Positions 29,892 through 37,549 of a DNA stretch of 38,234 bases are shown here, piece after piece. Source of the DNA: Pseudarthrobacter sulfonivorans (lineage in GTDB: Bacteria; Actinomycetota; Actinomycetes; Actinomycetales; Micrococcaceae); assembly GCF_024391045.1 (NCBI RefSeq), contig NZ_JANFCZ010000034.1:1-38234 (forward strand), in the 5' to 3' direction. A program made the translations under genes and the position numbers. Numbering within the stretch: position 1 is the first letter of the stretch; each line of letters begins with the position of its first letter. The notes below the pieces were generated by a model. That model did not search any database and was not told where the DNA came from. It saw only the letters and a program-made list of their open reading frames with translations.

Positions 29892-30875
29892 TCAATCCTT
29901 TCGAAGGGCCGTGATGGTTACGGCATCCGGGGTGGTTTGGTGGACTGCCGGGACAGTGGAGCCCGGCAGGGAGGCGGCGGCGGCACCGTGGGCCACCGCC
30001 TGACGGAGGCAATCGGCCGGGGCGGCGCCCCGGCCGTGGGCGAGCAGATAGCCAGCCAGCGATGAATCGCCCGCACCGACCGTACTGACCGCGGCGACCG
30101 GCGGATGCGTGGCCAGCCACGCGCCGTCGGCCGTTACCAGGACAGCTCCCTTGGACCCGAGAGTTGCCAGTACAGCACCCACACCGGAACGCACGACGGC
30201 GGCGGCGGCCGCTGCGGCGGCCTCCGGATCCGCTTCAAGTTCCTCTGCGGTTAACGCCGTGGCGTAACCGGCTGCAGCAGCCAGTTCCGCCAGTTCCTCG
30301 GCGTTGGGTTTCAGGAGGTCCGGCATGCCGGCACTGCCGCCCGAGATGGCGGCGGCGAGGGGCTTGCCGGACGAGTCGACGGCGATCCGCGGGGCGGCGC
30401 CGTCGGCGGTGGAACGCAGGCGCTGCGCCACCGTGGCATAAAAGTCGGCAGGGAAGCCGGGCGGCAGGGAACCTGCCAGGACCACCCAGCTCGCACCGCG
30501 GGCGCGCTCCAGGAGCAGGCTGACCAGGGCCTCCTGCTCGTCGACGCTCAGCGTGGGCCCGGGCTCGTTGATCTTGGTGGTCACGCCGCCCGGTTCGGTC
30601 AGGGCCACATTGGTGCGCAGCGGTTCGTCGATGGGAAGTGCCGCGAAGGGAACTTTGTCGTGGTGCAGGCCGGCCAGGACCGGATCACTGTCGCCGCCGG
30701 GAAGTACGGCGATGGTCTCCAGCCCTGAGGCGCACAAGGCCCGGGACACGTTGACGCCCTTGCCGCCGGATTCCTGGCTGACGGAGACTGCGCGCTGGAC
30801 TTCGCCGCGTTCCAGGGGGCCGGGGAGGGCCACCGTGCGGTCCAGGCTCGGGTTGGCCGTGAAGGTGACAATCAT
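29892..30875 (-). CDS. fruK: 1-phosphofructokinase
   Basis: The 327-residue PfkB-family kinase phosphorylates fructose 1-phosphate to fructose 1,6-bisphosphate. The N-terminal MIVTFTANPSLDRTV and SGGKGVNVSRAL are typical of FruK/LacC, as is the substrate-side VLAGSLPPGFP; the C-terminal catalytic STVGAGDSSLAGYLL holds the base Asp. It acts in the cytoplasm directly after FruA. The ATG overlaps the fruR stop (ATGA). Confidence 0.96.
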   Translation of the reverse strand: MIVTFTANPSLDRTVALPGPLERGEVQRAVSVSQESGGKGVNVSRALCASGLETIAVLPGGDSDPVLAGLHHDKVPFAALPIDEPLRTNVALTEPGGVTTKINEPGPTLSVDEQEALVSLLLERARGASWVVLAGSLPPGFPADFYATVAQRLRSTADGAAPRIAVDSSGKPLAAAISGGSAGMPDLLKPNAEELAELAAAAGYATALTAEELEADPEAAAAAAAAVVRSGVGAVLATLGSKGAVLVTADGAWLATHPPVAAVSTVGAGDSSLAGYLLAHGRGAAPADCLRQAVAHGAAAASLPGSTVPAVHQTTPDAVTITALRKD

Positions 30876-31729
30876 GCGATCACCACGTCAACGCCGGCGT
30901 CGGTCAGGGCGGCTGTGAGTTCCGGGCCGGGCTCGCTGTCTGTAATCAAGGTGTCCAGATCTTTCAGTGAGGCGAACTGGACCAGCGTTTCCGCGTCCAG
31001 CTTGGAGGAGTCGGCCAGCACCACGATGCGGCGCGCCGACTGGACGAAGGCTGCCTTGACGGCGGCTTCTTCAGGATCGGGAGTGCTGAGGCCAAAGTGT
31101 GCGTGGATGCCGTTGGTGCCGATGAACGCGATGTCCGGGCGCAGCCGCTGGGCGGACTCCACGGTGCCCTGGCCCACGGCTGCCTGGGTGAGGCCGCGTA
31201 CTCTGCCGCCCAGGAGCTGGACTGCGATTCCAGGTGCGCTGGCCAGCCTGGCGGCGATGGGGACGGCGTGGGTAATGACCACCAGTTCGGTAGCTGACGC
31301 CGGGTTGGTGTGCGGTGCGCCGGAAGCGGCGCCGGTGGCCGTGCCGTTGGCCGCGGCTCCGGAAAGCACGACGGCGGGGCGCCGGGAGAGCAGGTCGGCG
31401 AGCGCCTCGGTGGTGGAGCCGGCGTCGAGCAGGATGCTTCCCGACTTCCCCTGGGGGATCAGGGCGAGTGCTGCCTGGGCGATGCGCAGCTTCTGGTCCG
31501 GCCGCTGGATGGTCCGTTCGTTGATGCTTTCCTCGGAGGTGCTGAACCGGTCCGCGGCCACGGCACCGCCATGGACCCGACGGACGGTGCCGGCGGTTTC
31601 GAGGGTGGCGAGGTCGCGGCGGATGGTTTCGGTGGTGATGCGGAAGCGCTCGGCCAGCATGGTCACGCTGACCCTGCCGGTACCGGTAACAAGCTCGGCA
31701 ATCTGCTGCTGGCGCTCCTCGGCGAACAC
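30872..31729 (-). CDS. fruR: DeoR/GlpR-family transcriptional regulator of the fructose operon
   Basis: The 285-residue regulator has an N-terminal DeoR helix-turn-helix (residues about 1-60: FAEERQQQIAELVTGTGRVS, then RFRITTETIRRDLATLE and VRRVHGGAV) and a C-terminal sugar-phosphate sensor domain (ILLDAGSTTEALADLL, FIGTNGIHAHFGLSTPDPEE, VVLADSSKLD). The effector is probably fructose 1-phosphate or a related sugar phosphate. The GTG at 31729 has GGAGGG just upstream. It is the first gene of the operon and shares its promoter, so it should control itself; a perfect 12-bp palindrome sits in its leader. Confidence 0.94.
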   Translation of the reverse strand: MFAEERQQQIAELVTGTGRVSVTMLAERFRITTETIRRDLATLETAGTVRRVHGGAVAADRFSTSEESINERTIQRPDQKLRIAQAALALIPQGKSGSILLDAGSTTEALADLLSRRPAVVLSGAAANGTATGAASGAPHTNPASATELVVITHAVPIAARLASAPGIAVQLLGGRVRGLTQAAVGQGTVESAQRLRPDIAFIGTNGIHAHFGLSTPDPEEAAVKAAFVQSARRIVVLADSSKLDAETLVQFASLKDLDTLITDSEPGPELTAALTDAGVDVVIA

Positions 31730-31770
31730 GTACCCTCCGTTGCGTAAAGTGCTGAAATTCCTGTGACTGG

Positions 31771-31782
31771 CATCACGTGATG
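31771..31782. promoter_or_regulatory. Operator-like palindrome CATCACGTGATG
   Basis: A perfect 12-bp palindrome lies between the predicted transcript start and the fruR start codon. A second GTGA half lies close by (GTGACTGGCATCAC, 31763-31776). The position suits repression by FruR. Confidence 0.6.
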
Positions 31783-31796
31783 TTGAATTACTTGAC

Positions 31797-31824
31797 TTTA
31801 TCTTCGAGTGTGTTGGTTTGTCAA
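31797..31824 (-). promoter_or_regulatory. Promoter of the fructose operon
   Basis: On the minus strand a perfect -35 TTGACA (31819-31824) is followed 16 bp later by -10 GATAAA (31797-31802). This is the best sigma-70-type promoter noticed in the window, 68 bp before the fruR GTG. Confidence 0.75.
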
Positions 31825-31853
31825 CGAAAGCCAAAAAAACACAGAAGCCCTCG

Positions 31854-31916
31854 GAGTTTTTGTCCACTTATTGGCCGTTTGACGGCTCGACAGACGCGTT
31901 AAGTGGACAAAAACTC
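31854..31916. repeat. Intergenic inverted repeat D
   Basis: Perfect 17-bp arms (31854-31870 and 31900-31916) are separated by 29 bp. The arm starts GAGTTTTTGTCC, matching the outer part of repeat A (GAGTT-N-TTGTCC). It lies upstream of the fructose promoter and downstream of the DUF6458 terminator. Confidence 0.92.
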
Positions 31917-31966
31917 GCCGGCAACCGTTGGCGAGGGCGCGCCGGTGTTGATCGGGGGCGCAAAAA

Positions 31967-31999
31967 AGCCGGGCCGGACCGCAGTGGTCCGGCCCGGCT
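31967..31999 (-). terminator. Rho-independent terminator after the DUF6458 gene
   Basis: Perfect 14-bp GC-rich arms (31967-31980 and 31986-31999) with a 5-base loop are followed on the minus strand by TTTTTTG. It is a textbook terminator 34 bp past the stop. Confidence 0.95.
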
Positions 32000-32032
32000 G
32001 GCGGGGTTCATGGTGACGCGTCCGTCCGGGAC

Positions 32033-32290
32033 CTACAGTCCGGCGTCGCGGCTTTCGTTGCGGGTGATGCGCTCGCCGGTGTTGGGGTCAACCACCGAGC
32101 GGGTTTCGCTGATGCGGCGGCTCCGGCCCGGCGACGCCAGGATAAGCGAGGCGATCAGGCCGATGACACCCACGGCCATCAGGATGTACCCGATCAGAAC
32201 CTGGTCCACGAAGGGAATCAGGCCCGGAGCGACGGCCCAGGCCAGGATGGCGCCGAGGGCGATGAGGAAGATGGCGGAACCGATTCTCAT
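32033..32290 (-). CDS. DUF6458-like small membrane protein
   Basis: The 85-residue protein has two hydrophobic helices (IGSAIFLIALGAILAWAV, then VLIGYILMAVGVIGLIASLI) and a polar, basic C-terminal tail with RSVVDPNTGERITRNES. This layout is that of the actinobacterial DUF6458 family of unknown function. AAGGAG lies six bases before the ATG at 32290; an ATG nine codons upstream is in frame but unsupported. A strong terminator follows, so it is probably transcribed alone. Confidence 0.88.
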   Translation of the reverse strand: MRIGSAIFLIALGAILAWAVAPGLIPFVDQVLIGYILMAVGVIGLIASLILASPGRSRRISETRSVVDPNTGERITRNESRDAGL

Positions 32291-32456
32291 GACTTGCTCC
32301 TTGTTGTTCGAGTACATGTGGTGCCGAACTGATAAGCATGCTGTGCTCTCACGCTACAGCCCTGCCCTGCTCGATTCAATGACCATCAGCCCGTGCCGCG
32401 GCGGCACGTCATGGCTGTTCAGCGGCCTGTGTGCAGCCGCCCGGGGTACGCATGGC

Positions 32457-32462
32457 TAGGCT
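32457..32462 (+). promoter_or_regulatory. -10 element TAGGCT of a leaderless start
   Basis: TAGGCT ends six bases before the ATG of the esterase gene in the context GGCTAGGCT. No Shine-Dalgarno is present. Confidence 0.6.
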
Positions 32463-32468
32463 GGACCG

Positions 32469-33086
32469 ATGGAGACAGTTGTTTGGTCCAAGCCGGAAGC
32501 CGAGCGGGACGGTACGCCGCTGCTGGTCCTGATGCACGGCTACGGCACGGATGAGTCCCGGATGGTGCGGCTCTTCGAATATCTGCCATCCGAATTCACG
32601 TGTGCTGCGCTCCGGGCTCCCATGGTGATCGGCGATCACTACGGGTGGTTCCTGCTGGACTACTTCCTGGCCAACGATTTCGCCGACGTCATCAGTGCCA
32701 CCAACGCCGTCCATACCTGGATCGGCTCGGTCAAGGGGCGTCACAGCAGCGTGAGCCTGCTGGGCTATTCGCAGGGTATGGCCATGGCCAGCACCCTCCT
32801 CCGCCTCCACCCCGACAGTTACAAGGCGACAGTGGGGCTGTCCGGCTTTGTGCTGGAAAACGAACTCCTTTCCCTCACCGACTCCTTTGAGACCCCGCCA
32901 CCCTTCTTTTGGGGGCGGGACAAAGCAGACCTCGTCATCAACGAGGACGCCACGGAGTACACGGGACAGTGGCTGGACAAGAACACCCGGCTGACGGCCC
33001 GGACGTATCCCGGCATGGGCCACGCGATGAGCAAGACCGAGATGGTGGACGTCAGCGCGTTCCTCCGCCATTACGTTCTCAGTTGA
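32469..33086 (+). CDS. Alpha/beta hydrolase, phospholipase/carboxylesterase family
   Basis: The 205-residue serine hydrolase has the oxyanion-side LVLMHGYGTDES, nucleophile Ser101 in LLGYSQGMAMA, a likely Asp in WGRDKADLVI and His in PGMGHAMS. Length and pattern match the small YpfH/carboxylesterase group that cleaves short acyl or thioesters; the substrate is unknown. It is likely cytoplasmic, as no signal peptide is seen. The start appears leaderless. Confidence 0.93.
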   Translation: METVVWSKPEAERDGTPLLVLMHGYGTDESRMVRLFEYLPSEFTCAALRAPMVIGDHYGWFLLDYFLANDFADVISATNAVHTWIGSVKGRHSSVSLLGYSQGMAMASTLLRLHPDSYKATVGLSGFVLENELLSLTDSFETPPPFFWGRDKADLVINEDATEYTGQWLDKNTRLTARTYPGMGHAMSKTEMVDVSAFLRHYVLS

Positions 33087-33407
33087 GCGTCAGATTTCCG
33101 CGGTGAGAGTTTCCGCGGTGACGGGCAAAGTTATCCCCGGCTGACGCTGTCAGGTTGTCACAGGGCATCATCGCCTTCATCATGGAAGAAGACGATTATC
33201 AGCACCCGCCGACCCGCCGTGATTTATGCCATGGCCCTTAGCCGCGCCTGCTGATCCAGCGGACACCGTGGCCCGCGATTCCCCACCCCGCCTTTGCGCA
33301 CCGCCGCCCACTGGCGGAGTCCCGCCCAGTGTTTACCTGCTTGTTGATTTTCCGCACTCCTGAGCTACGCCCCCCATGGCTGCCCGCCGTCTGAAAGGAC
33401 ATTGCGC
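33087..33407. other. 321-bp intergenic region before the HAD/GH65 operon
   Basis: No gene is supported here; a 19-codon frame at 33182-33241 lacks a ribosome site. Visible features are a direct repeat TTTCCGCGGTGA (first copy near 33091, second near 33106) and an operator-like CTGAC-GCT-GTCAG (33141-33153). The promoter of the disaccharide operon should lie here, but no strong -35/-10 pair was found. Confidence 0.6.
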
Positions 33408-34151
33408 ATGACTGACGTTCTAGAAACCCGGAACTCCGCCTGGACCAGCGCTTCCGCGATCCTGTTCGACCTCGACGGCGTGCTCACGCCCACGGCCACC
33501 GTCCATGAACAGGCGTGGAAAGAACTTTTCGAGAGATACCTGGCGTCCCGGCCCGACGTGCCCGGCTACCGCGAGGAAGACTACTTCGACCATATCGACG
33601 GCAAGCCGCGGTTCGACGGCGTCCGGGACTTCCTGGCGTCGCGCGGCATCGTGCTCCCGGAGGGGGACGAGGACTCATCTTCCGGGGATTCCGCCCAGGT
33701 AACTGTCCAGGAACTCGGCAACCGCAAGAACCAGGTCTTCAACGACATTGTCAGTGCCGGCGTCGAGCCTTTCGAAGGTTCGGTGCGCTTCCTGGAAGCC
33801 GCAGTGGCGCGCGGACTGAAGGTCGCCGTCGTCTCCTCCTCCCGGAACGCTCCCGCGGTGCTAAAAGCGGCCGGCCTGAACGGGCATTTCGAAATTGTGG
33901 TGGACGGAGTGGTGGCCGCTGCCGAGGGCCTGCCCGGCAAGCCGAGCCCGGCCACCTACACTTACGCAGCGCAGTTGCTGGGATTACCCAGCGCGGAATG
34001 CGTGGTGGTGGAGGATGCAGTCTCCGGTGTCCAGGCCGGCCACGCGGGCAGCTTCCACTCCGTGATCGGCGTGGACCGGGGTGCCGGAAGGGAGACCCTG
34101 CTCGAAGCCGGCGCCACCCGCGTGGTCAACGACCTCCAGGAACTCCTCTAG
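33408..34151 (+). CDS. HAD-superfamily hydrolase, beta-phosphoglucomutase-like
   Basis: The 247-residue protein carries all HAD motifs: I in ILFDLDGVLTPT, II in VAVVSSSRNA, the Lys in GKPSPATYTYAA, and IV in VVVEDAVSGVQAG. Next to a GH65 phosphorylase it most likely converts beta-glucose 1-phosphate to glucose 6-phosphate, feeding glycolysis. The ATG at 33408 follows AAAGGA by eight bases; a TTG six bases earlier is too close to that site. The GH65 gene begins 91 bp after its stop. Confidence 0.92.
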   Translation: MTDVLETRNSAWTSASAILFDLDGVLTPTATVHEQAWKELFERYLASRPDVPGYREEDYFDHIDGKPRFDGVRDFLASRGIVLPEGDEDSSSGDSAQVTVQELGNRKNQVFNDIVSAGVEPFEGSVRFLEAAVARGLKVAVVSSSRNAPAVLKAAGLNGHFEIVVDGVVAAAEGLPGKPSPATYTYAAQLLGLPSAECVVVEDAVSGVQAGHAGSFHSVIGVDRGAGRETLLEAGATRVVNDLQELL

Positions 34152-34242
34152 CCAGTCCCGCCCGCGGGTAGCCCCGCCGGCCGCGCAGACACCCGAACGC
34201 GCACCACCAGACCAGCACCACCGCCAAAAGGATCGCAACAGC

Positions 34243-36585
34243 ATGGCTCTCATCACCGCTGACCGTGAACGGTTCCCCGACACCCCCTGGCAGCTCGTGG
34301 AAACACATCACGAACCAGGCAACGCCGGCACTTTGGAAACGCTCTTTGCCCTGGGCAACGGGCACCTTGGCATCCGCGGAGCCCACTGGGCGGCGGCCGA
34401 CGCCGAACTCCCGGGCAGCTTCATCAACGGCCTCCATGAGATCTGGGATATCAAGCATGCGGAGAACGCATTCGGCTTCGCCCGCACCGGACAGCGGATC
34501 ATCTACATCCCCGATGCGAACAACTTCACGGTAATCATCGACGGCGAAACCCTCTCGCTCGCGGAATCGGACGTCCTGGACTACCGCCGGACAGTTGATT
34601 TCGCCACCGGCATCTACGAATGCCGCGTCACCTGGCAGTGCCGCTCCGGTGCCGCGGTGACCACCACCGAACGCCGCGCGGTTGGCTTCGCCTCGCGCGG
34701 CAGCCTGGGCATCTCGCTGGAGGTCGCCTCCGACCGTGAGGTTTCCGCCGACGTCACGTCGTCCGTCATCAACCGCCAGGACCAGCCTGTGGAGGACCAC
34801 TCGGCGCACGACCCGCGCCGCGCCGGCCGGCACGCGGGCAGGGTCCTGCTGCCGGTCCGGATTGACGGCGGCGACGGCTCCCTCCGCCTGTCCTGGCAGG
34901 CAGCGGAATCAGGGCAGCGGGTGGGGATGGCCGTGGACCACTGGACCTCTACGGGCCAACAGTGCTTTGAAACGCTCGCCGGTGAAGATGACAGCAGCGT
35001 CCGCTACGTCCTGGCGGTCCGGGCCGACGAGCCGTTCCGGCTTGAAAAGACCGTCAGCTACGCCGCAGGCCCCGGTGTCCAGGACTCCGAGCGGGATGCC
35101 GCTGAAACCGCCGAAGCCGGGCTCCGGCCTGTGGAGGACATCTTCGACGAGAGCCGGGAGCACTACCGCGAGTACTGGGCCACGTCCGACATTGTGGTGG
35201 GCGGCCAGCCCCAGCTTCAGCAGGCCATCCGCTGGAACCTGTTCCAGCTGGCACAGGCAACGGCACGGGCCGACGTCGCAGGCATCCCGGCGAAGGGCGT
35301 GACCGGTTCGGGCTACGAGGGGCATTATTTCTGGGATCAGGAGGTCTACCTCCTGCCCTACCTCACCTACACCAACCCCGACGCCGCCCGCCAGGTTCTG
35401 GAATTCCGGCACCAGATGCTTCCGGTCGCCAAGGTCCGGGCCAAGGAGCTCAGCGTGGACGGGGCCCTTTTCCCGTGGCGCACCATCAACGGCCTTGAAG
35501 CCAGCGCCTACTACGCCGCCGGTACGGCACAGTTTCACATTGCAGCCGCCATCGCGTTTGCCACGAGCCGTTACATGTGGGCCAGCGGCGACGAGGCGTT
35601 CCGCGAAGGCATGGGCGCGGAACTGCTGATCGAAACGGCCCGCATGTGGGCCTCGCTGGGTTTCTTCGGCAAGGACGGGCTCTTCCATATCCACGGCGTC
35701 ACGGGTCCGGACGAATACACGGCGGTAGTCAACGACAACCTGTACACCAACGTCATGGCCCGCTTTAACCTGGGCGCCGCCGCTGCCGTGGAACACCCGG
35801 CCATCGATGAGGCCGAGCGCCAGCTGTGGGTGCAGGCTGCCAACCGCATGCAGCTGCCGTTCGATGAAGACCTGCAGGTCTATTCGCAGGACAACGACTT
35901 CATGACGCTCGAACCCTGGGACTGGACCACGCCCCGGTCAAAGTACCCGCTGCTGCTGCACTTCCACCCGCTGGTGATCTACCGGCACCAGGTGCTGAAG
36001 CAGGCGGACACCGTCCTGGCCATGTTCCTGCAGTGGCAGGACTTCACGGCCGAGGAAAAGCGCCGCGCCTTCGATTTCTACGACCCCATCACCACCGGCG
36101 ATTCCACCCTCTCCGCCTGTGTGCAGGGGATCATGGCCGCCGAAGTGGGGCATCCGGAGGCGGCTTTGGAGCACTTCACCAACGCGGCGTTCATCGACCT
36201 GGATGACACCCATGGCAACACCATCGACGGCGTGCACATCGCGTCCACCGGAGGGGTATGGAGCTCCCTGGTCTGCGGGTTCGCGGGGCTGCGGGACCAG
36301 GGCCACATGCCCTTCTTCAATCCGCGGCTGCCGGCTGAATGGGGCGCGCTGACCTTCCACCTGAAGGTCCGCGGGCGCCTGCTGCTGGTGGAGCTCGACT
36401 CCGGCGCGCTCACCCTCAGCATCCGAAGCGGCGGCCAGCTGGACGTGGATGTCCGCGGCCAGGTTCTACGTGTCGGTCCCGAACCGGTCCGCGTGGCACT
36501 GGCACCTTTCGAGTGCCCCGAACCGACGGTGTTCCCCAGCGGACCGCCGACGGCGAGCCTTCCGATCGTGCACGCCCTCGGCTGA
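34243..36585 (+). CDS. Glycoside hydrolase family 65 disaccharide phosphorylase
   Basis: The 780-residue GH65 enzyme phosphorolyses an alpha-linked glucose disaccharide (maltose, trehalose, kojibiose or nigerose) to beta-glucose 1-phosphate and glucose. An N-terminal beta-sandwich (about residues 10-290) begins ETLFALGNGHLGIRGAHW; the (alpha/alpha)6 catalytic domain follows, with GHYFWDQEVYLLPYL, the proton donor Glu491 in HGVTGPDEYTAVVNDNLYTN, and late HGNTIDGVHIASTGGVW; a small C-terminal sheet domain ends it. AAAGGA lies about ten bases before the ATG. Pairing with the mutase-like HAD gene supports phosphorolysis over hydrolysis. Which disaccharide is used cannot be read. Confidence 0.94.
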   Translation: MALITADRERFPDTPWQLVETHHEPGNAGTLETLFALGNGHLGIRGAHWAAADAELPGSFINGLHEIWDIKHAENAFGFARTGQRIIYIPDANNFTVIIDGETLSLAESDVLDYRRTVDFATGIYECRVTWQCRSGAAVTTTERRAVGFASRGSLGISLEVASDREVSADVTSSVINRQDQPVEDHSAHDPRRAGRHAGRVLLPVRIDGGDGSLRLSWQAAESGQRVGMAVDHWTSTGQQCFETLAGEDDSSVRYVLAVRADEPFRLEKTVSYAAGPGVQDSERDAAETAEAGLRPVEDIFDESREHYREYWATSDIVVGGQPQLQQAIRWNLFQLAQATARADVAGIPAKGVTGSGYEGHYFWDQEVYLLPYLTYTNPDAARQVLEFRHQMLPVAKVRAKELSVDGALFPWRTINGLEASAYYAAGTAQFHIAAAIAFATSRYMWASGDEAFREGMGAELLIETARMWASLGFFGKDGLFHIHGVTGPDEYTAVVNDNLYTNVMARFNLGAAAAVEHPAIDEAERQLWVQAANRMQLPFDEDLQVYSQDNDFMTLEPWDWTTPRSKYPLLLHFHPLVIYRHQVLKQADTVLAMFLQWQDFTAEEKRRAFDFYDPITTGDSTLSACVQGIMAAEVGHPEAALEHFTNAAFIDLDDTHGNTIDGVHIASTGGVWSSLVCGFAGLRDQGHMPFFNPRLPAEWGALTFHLKVRGRLLLVELDSGALTLSIRSGGQLDVDVRGQVLRVGPEPVRVALAPFECPEPTVFPSGPPTASLPIVHALG

Positions 36586-36589
36586 GGCC

Positions 36590-36627
36590 CCTGCCGGGAG
36601 CGCTCCTCGGCTTTGCCGTCCGGCAGG
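36590..36627 (+). terminator. Hairpin after the GH65 gene
   Basis: An 8-bp perfect stem (CCTGCCGG / CCGGCAGG) with a 22-base loop begins just after the GH65 stop. There is no clear T-run, so the assignment is moderate. Confidence 0.5.
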
Positions 36628-36718
36628 CACGGCGCATATTGCCAAGCAGGCTTAGGGTTAATGCAGGGCCGCGGCCAAACCGCCGGCGGACCGACGTCCT
36701 ACAGAAGCAGAGGTGACC

Positions 36719-37549
36719 ATGCCCAAGCGCAGCAATCCCGCAGTACGTATCGCTCAGGAAACCGCCCACAACGCCATGTTCGACGCTGAGGGCAAGCCGA
36801 AACCCGGCGTCCACAACATGCTCCTGCGGGCGGTCGAAATCCAACGGCCGTTGGTCCTCGCCTACGTTCGGCGGCTCCAGCGCAAGCACCCCCGCGCCAG
36901 TGCGGCAAAGCTCGCGGAAATCCTGGAGCGGGACTACCTGCGGGCGGTGACCGGCGGCGGTGCGATCGTCGGGGCAACAGCCGTTGTGCCCGGCGTCGGA
37001 ACGGTGGCGTCCCTGGGACTTTCCGCCGCTGCCACAGTTGGCTTCCTCGAGGCCACGGCGCTCTATGCCACCTCGCTGGCGGAACTCCACGGAATCCGCC
37101 TGACCAATCCCGAAAAGGCCAGCACCATGGTGATGGCCATTATGCTCGGCGAAGAGGGGACTGCCCTGCTCGGAACGCTCAGCGGGCAGGCCATGGGCAA
37201 GGGAACCAGCCCCACCAAGGTGTGGGGAAACGCGCTGTCCAAGTCCATGCCCACCGGATTCGGGGCCATTCGGAGCAAGATCCAGAAGGCCTTCCTCAAG
37301 AATCTGCTCAAACGCCAGGGCTCAGCGTTCCTTGGCCGGGCGCTCCCGTTCGGCATCGGCGCAGTGGTGGGCGGTGCAGGCAACCTCATGATGGGCCGGG
37401 CCGTGGCATCGAACGCGAAGGAAGCTTTCGGACCCATGCCGGTTACCATTCCCGGAGAGCTCAAAGCCACCGCTGACAGCACAGACAACAACAGCACGGC
37501 TCATCATCACAAAACCCTGGAGGGTACCAACCTTGGATCTCAACGCTGA
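36719..37549 (+). CDS. Conserved hydrophobic protein, EcsC-like appearance
   Basis: The 276-residue protein has a basic N-terminal helical region, a glycine-rich hydrophobic stretch (GGGAIVGATAVVPGVGTVAS, then LGLSAAATVGFLEATALYAT, around residues 80-118), a second one (PFGIGAVVGGAGNLMMGRAV), and a polar tail with HHH. The pattern recalls EcsC-family proteins, but I cannot confirm membership. AGAGG lies five bases before the ATG at 36719. The last 17 bases overlap the TTG start of pxpA, so the two are probably co-expressed. Confidence 0.75.
   Translation: MPKRSNPAVRIAQETAHNAMFDAEGKPKPGVHNMLLRAVEIQRPLVLAYVRRLQRKHPRASAAKLAEILERDYLRAVTGGGAIVGATAVVPGVGTVASLGLSAAATVGFLEATALYATSLAELHGIRLTNPEKASTMVMAIMLGEEGTALLGTLSGQAMGKGTSPTKVWGNALSKSMPTGFGAIRSKIQKAFLKNLLKRQGSAFLGRALPFGIGAVVGGAGNLMMGRAVASNAKEAFGPMPVTIPGELKATADSTDNNSTAHHHKTLEGTNLGSQR

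Noticed and set aside
33182..33241. A 19-codon open frame that could be a leader peptide
   Set aside because: No ribosome site, no attenuator-like structure and no codon pattern pointing to the downstream sugar genes.
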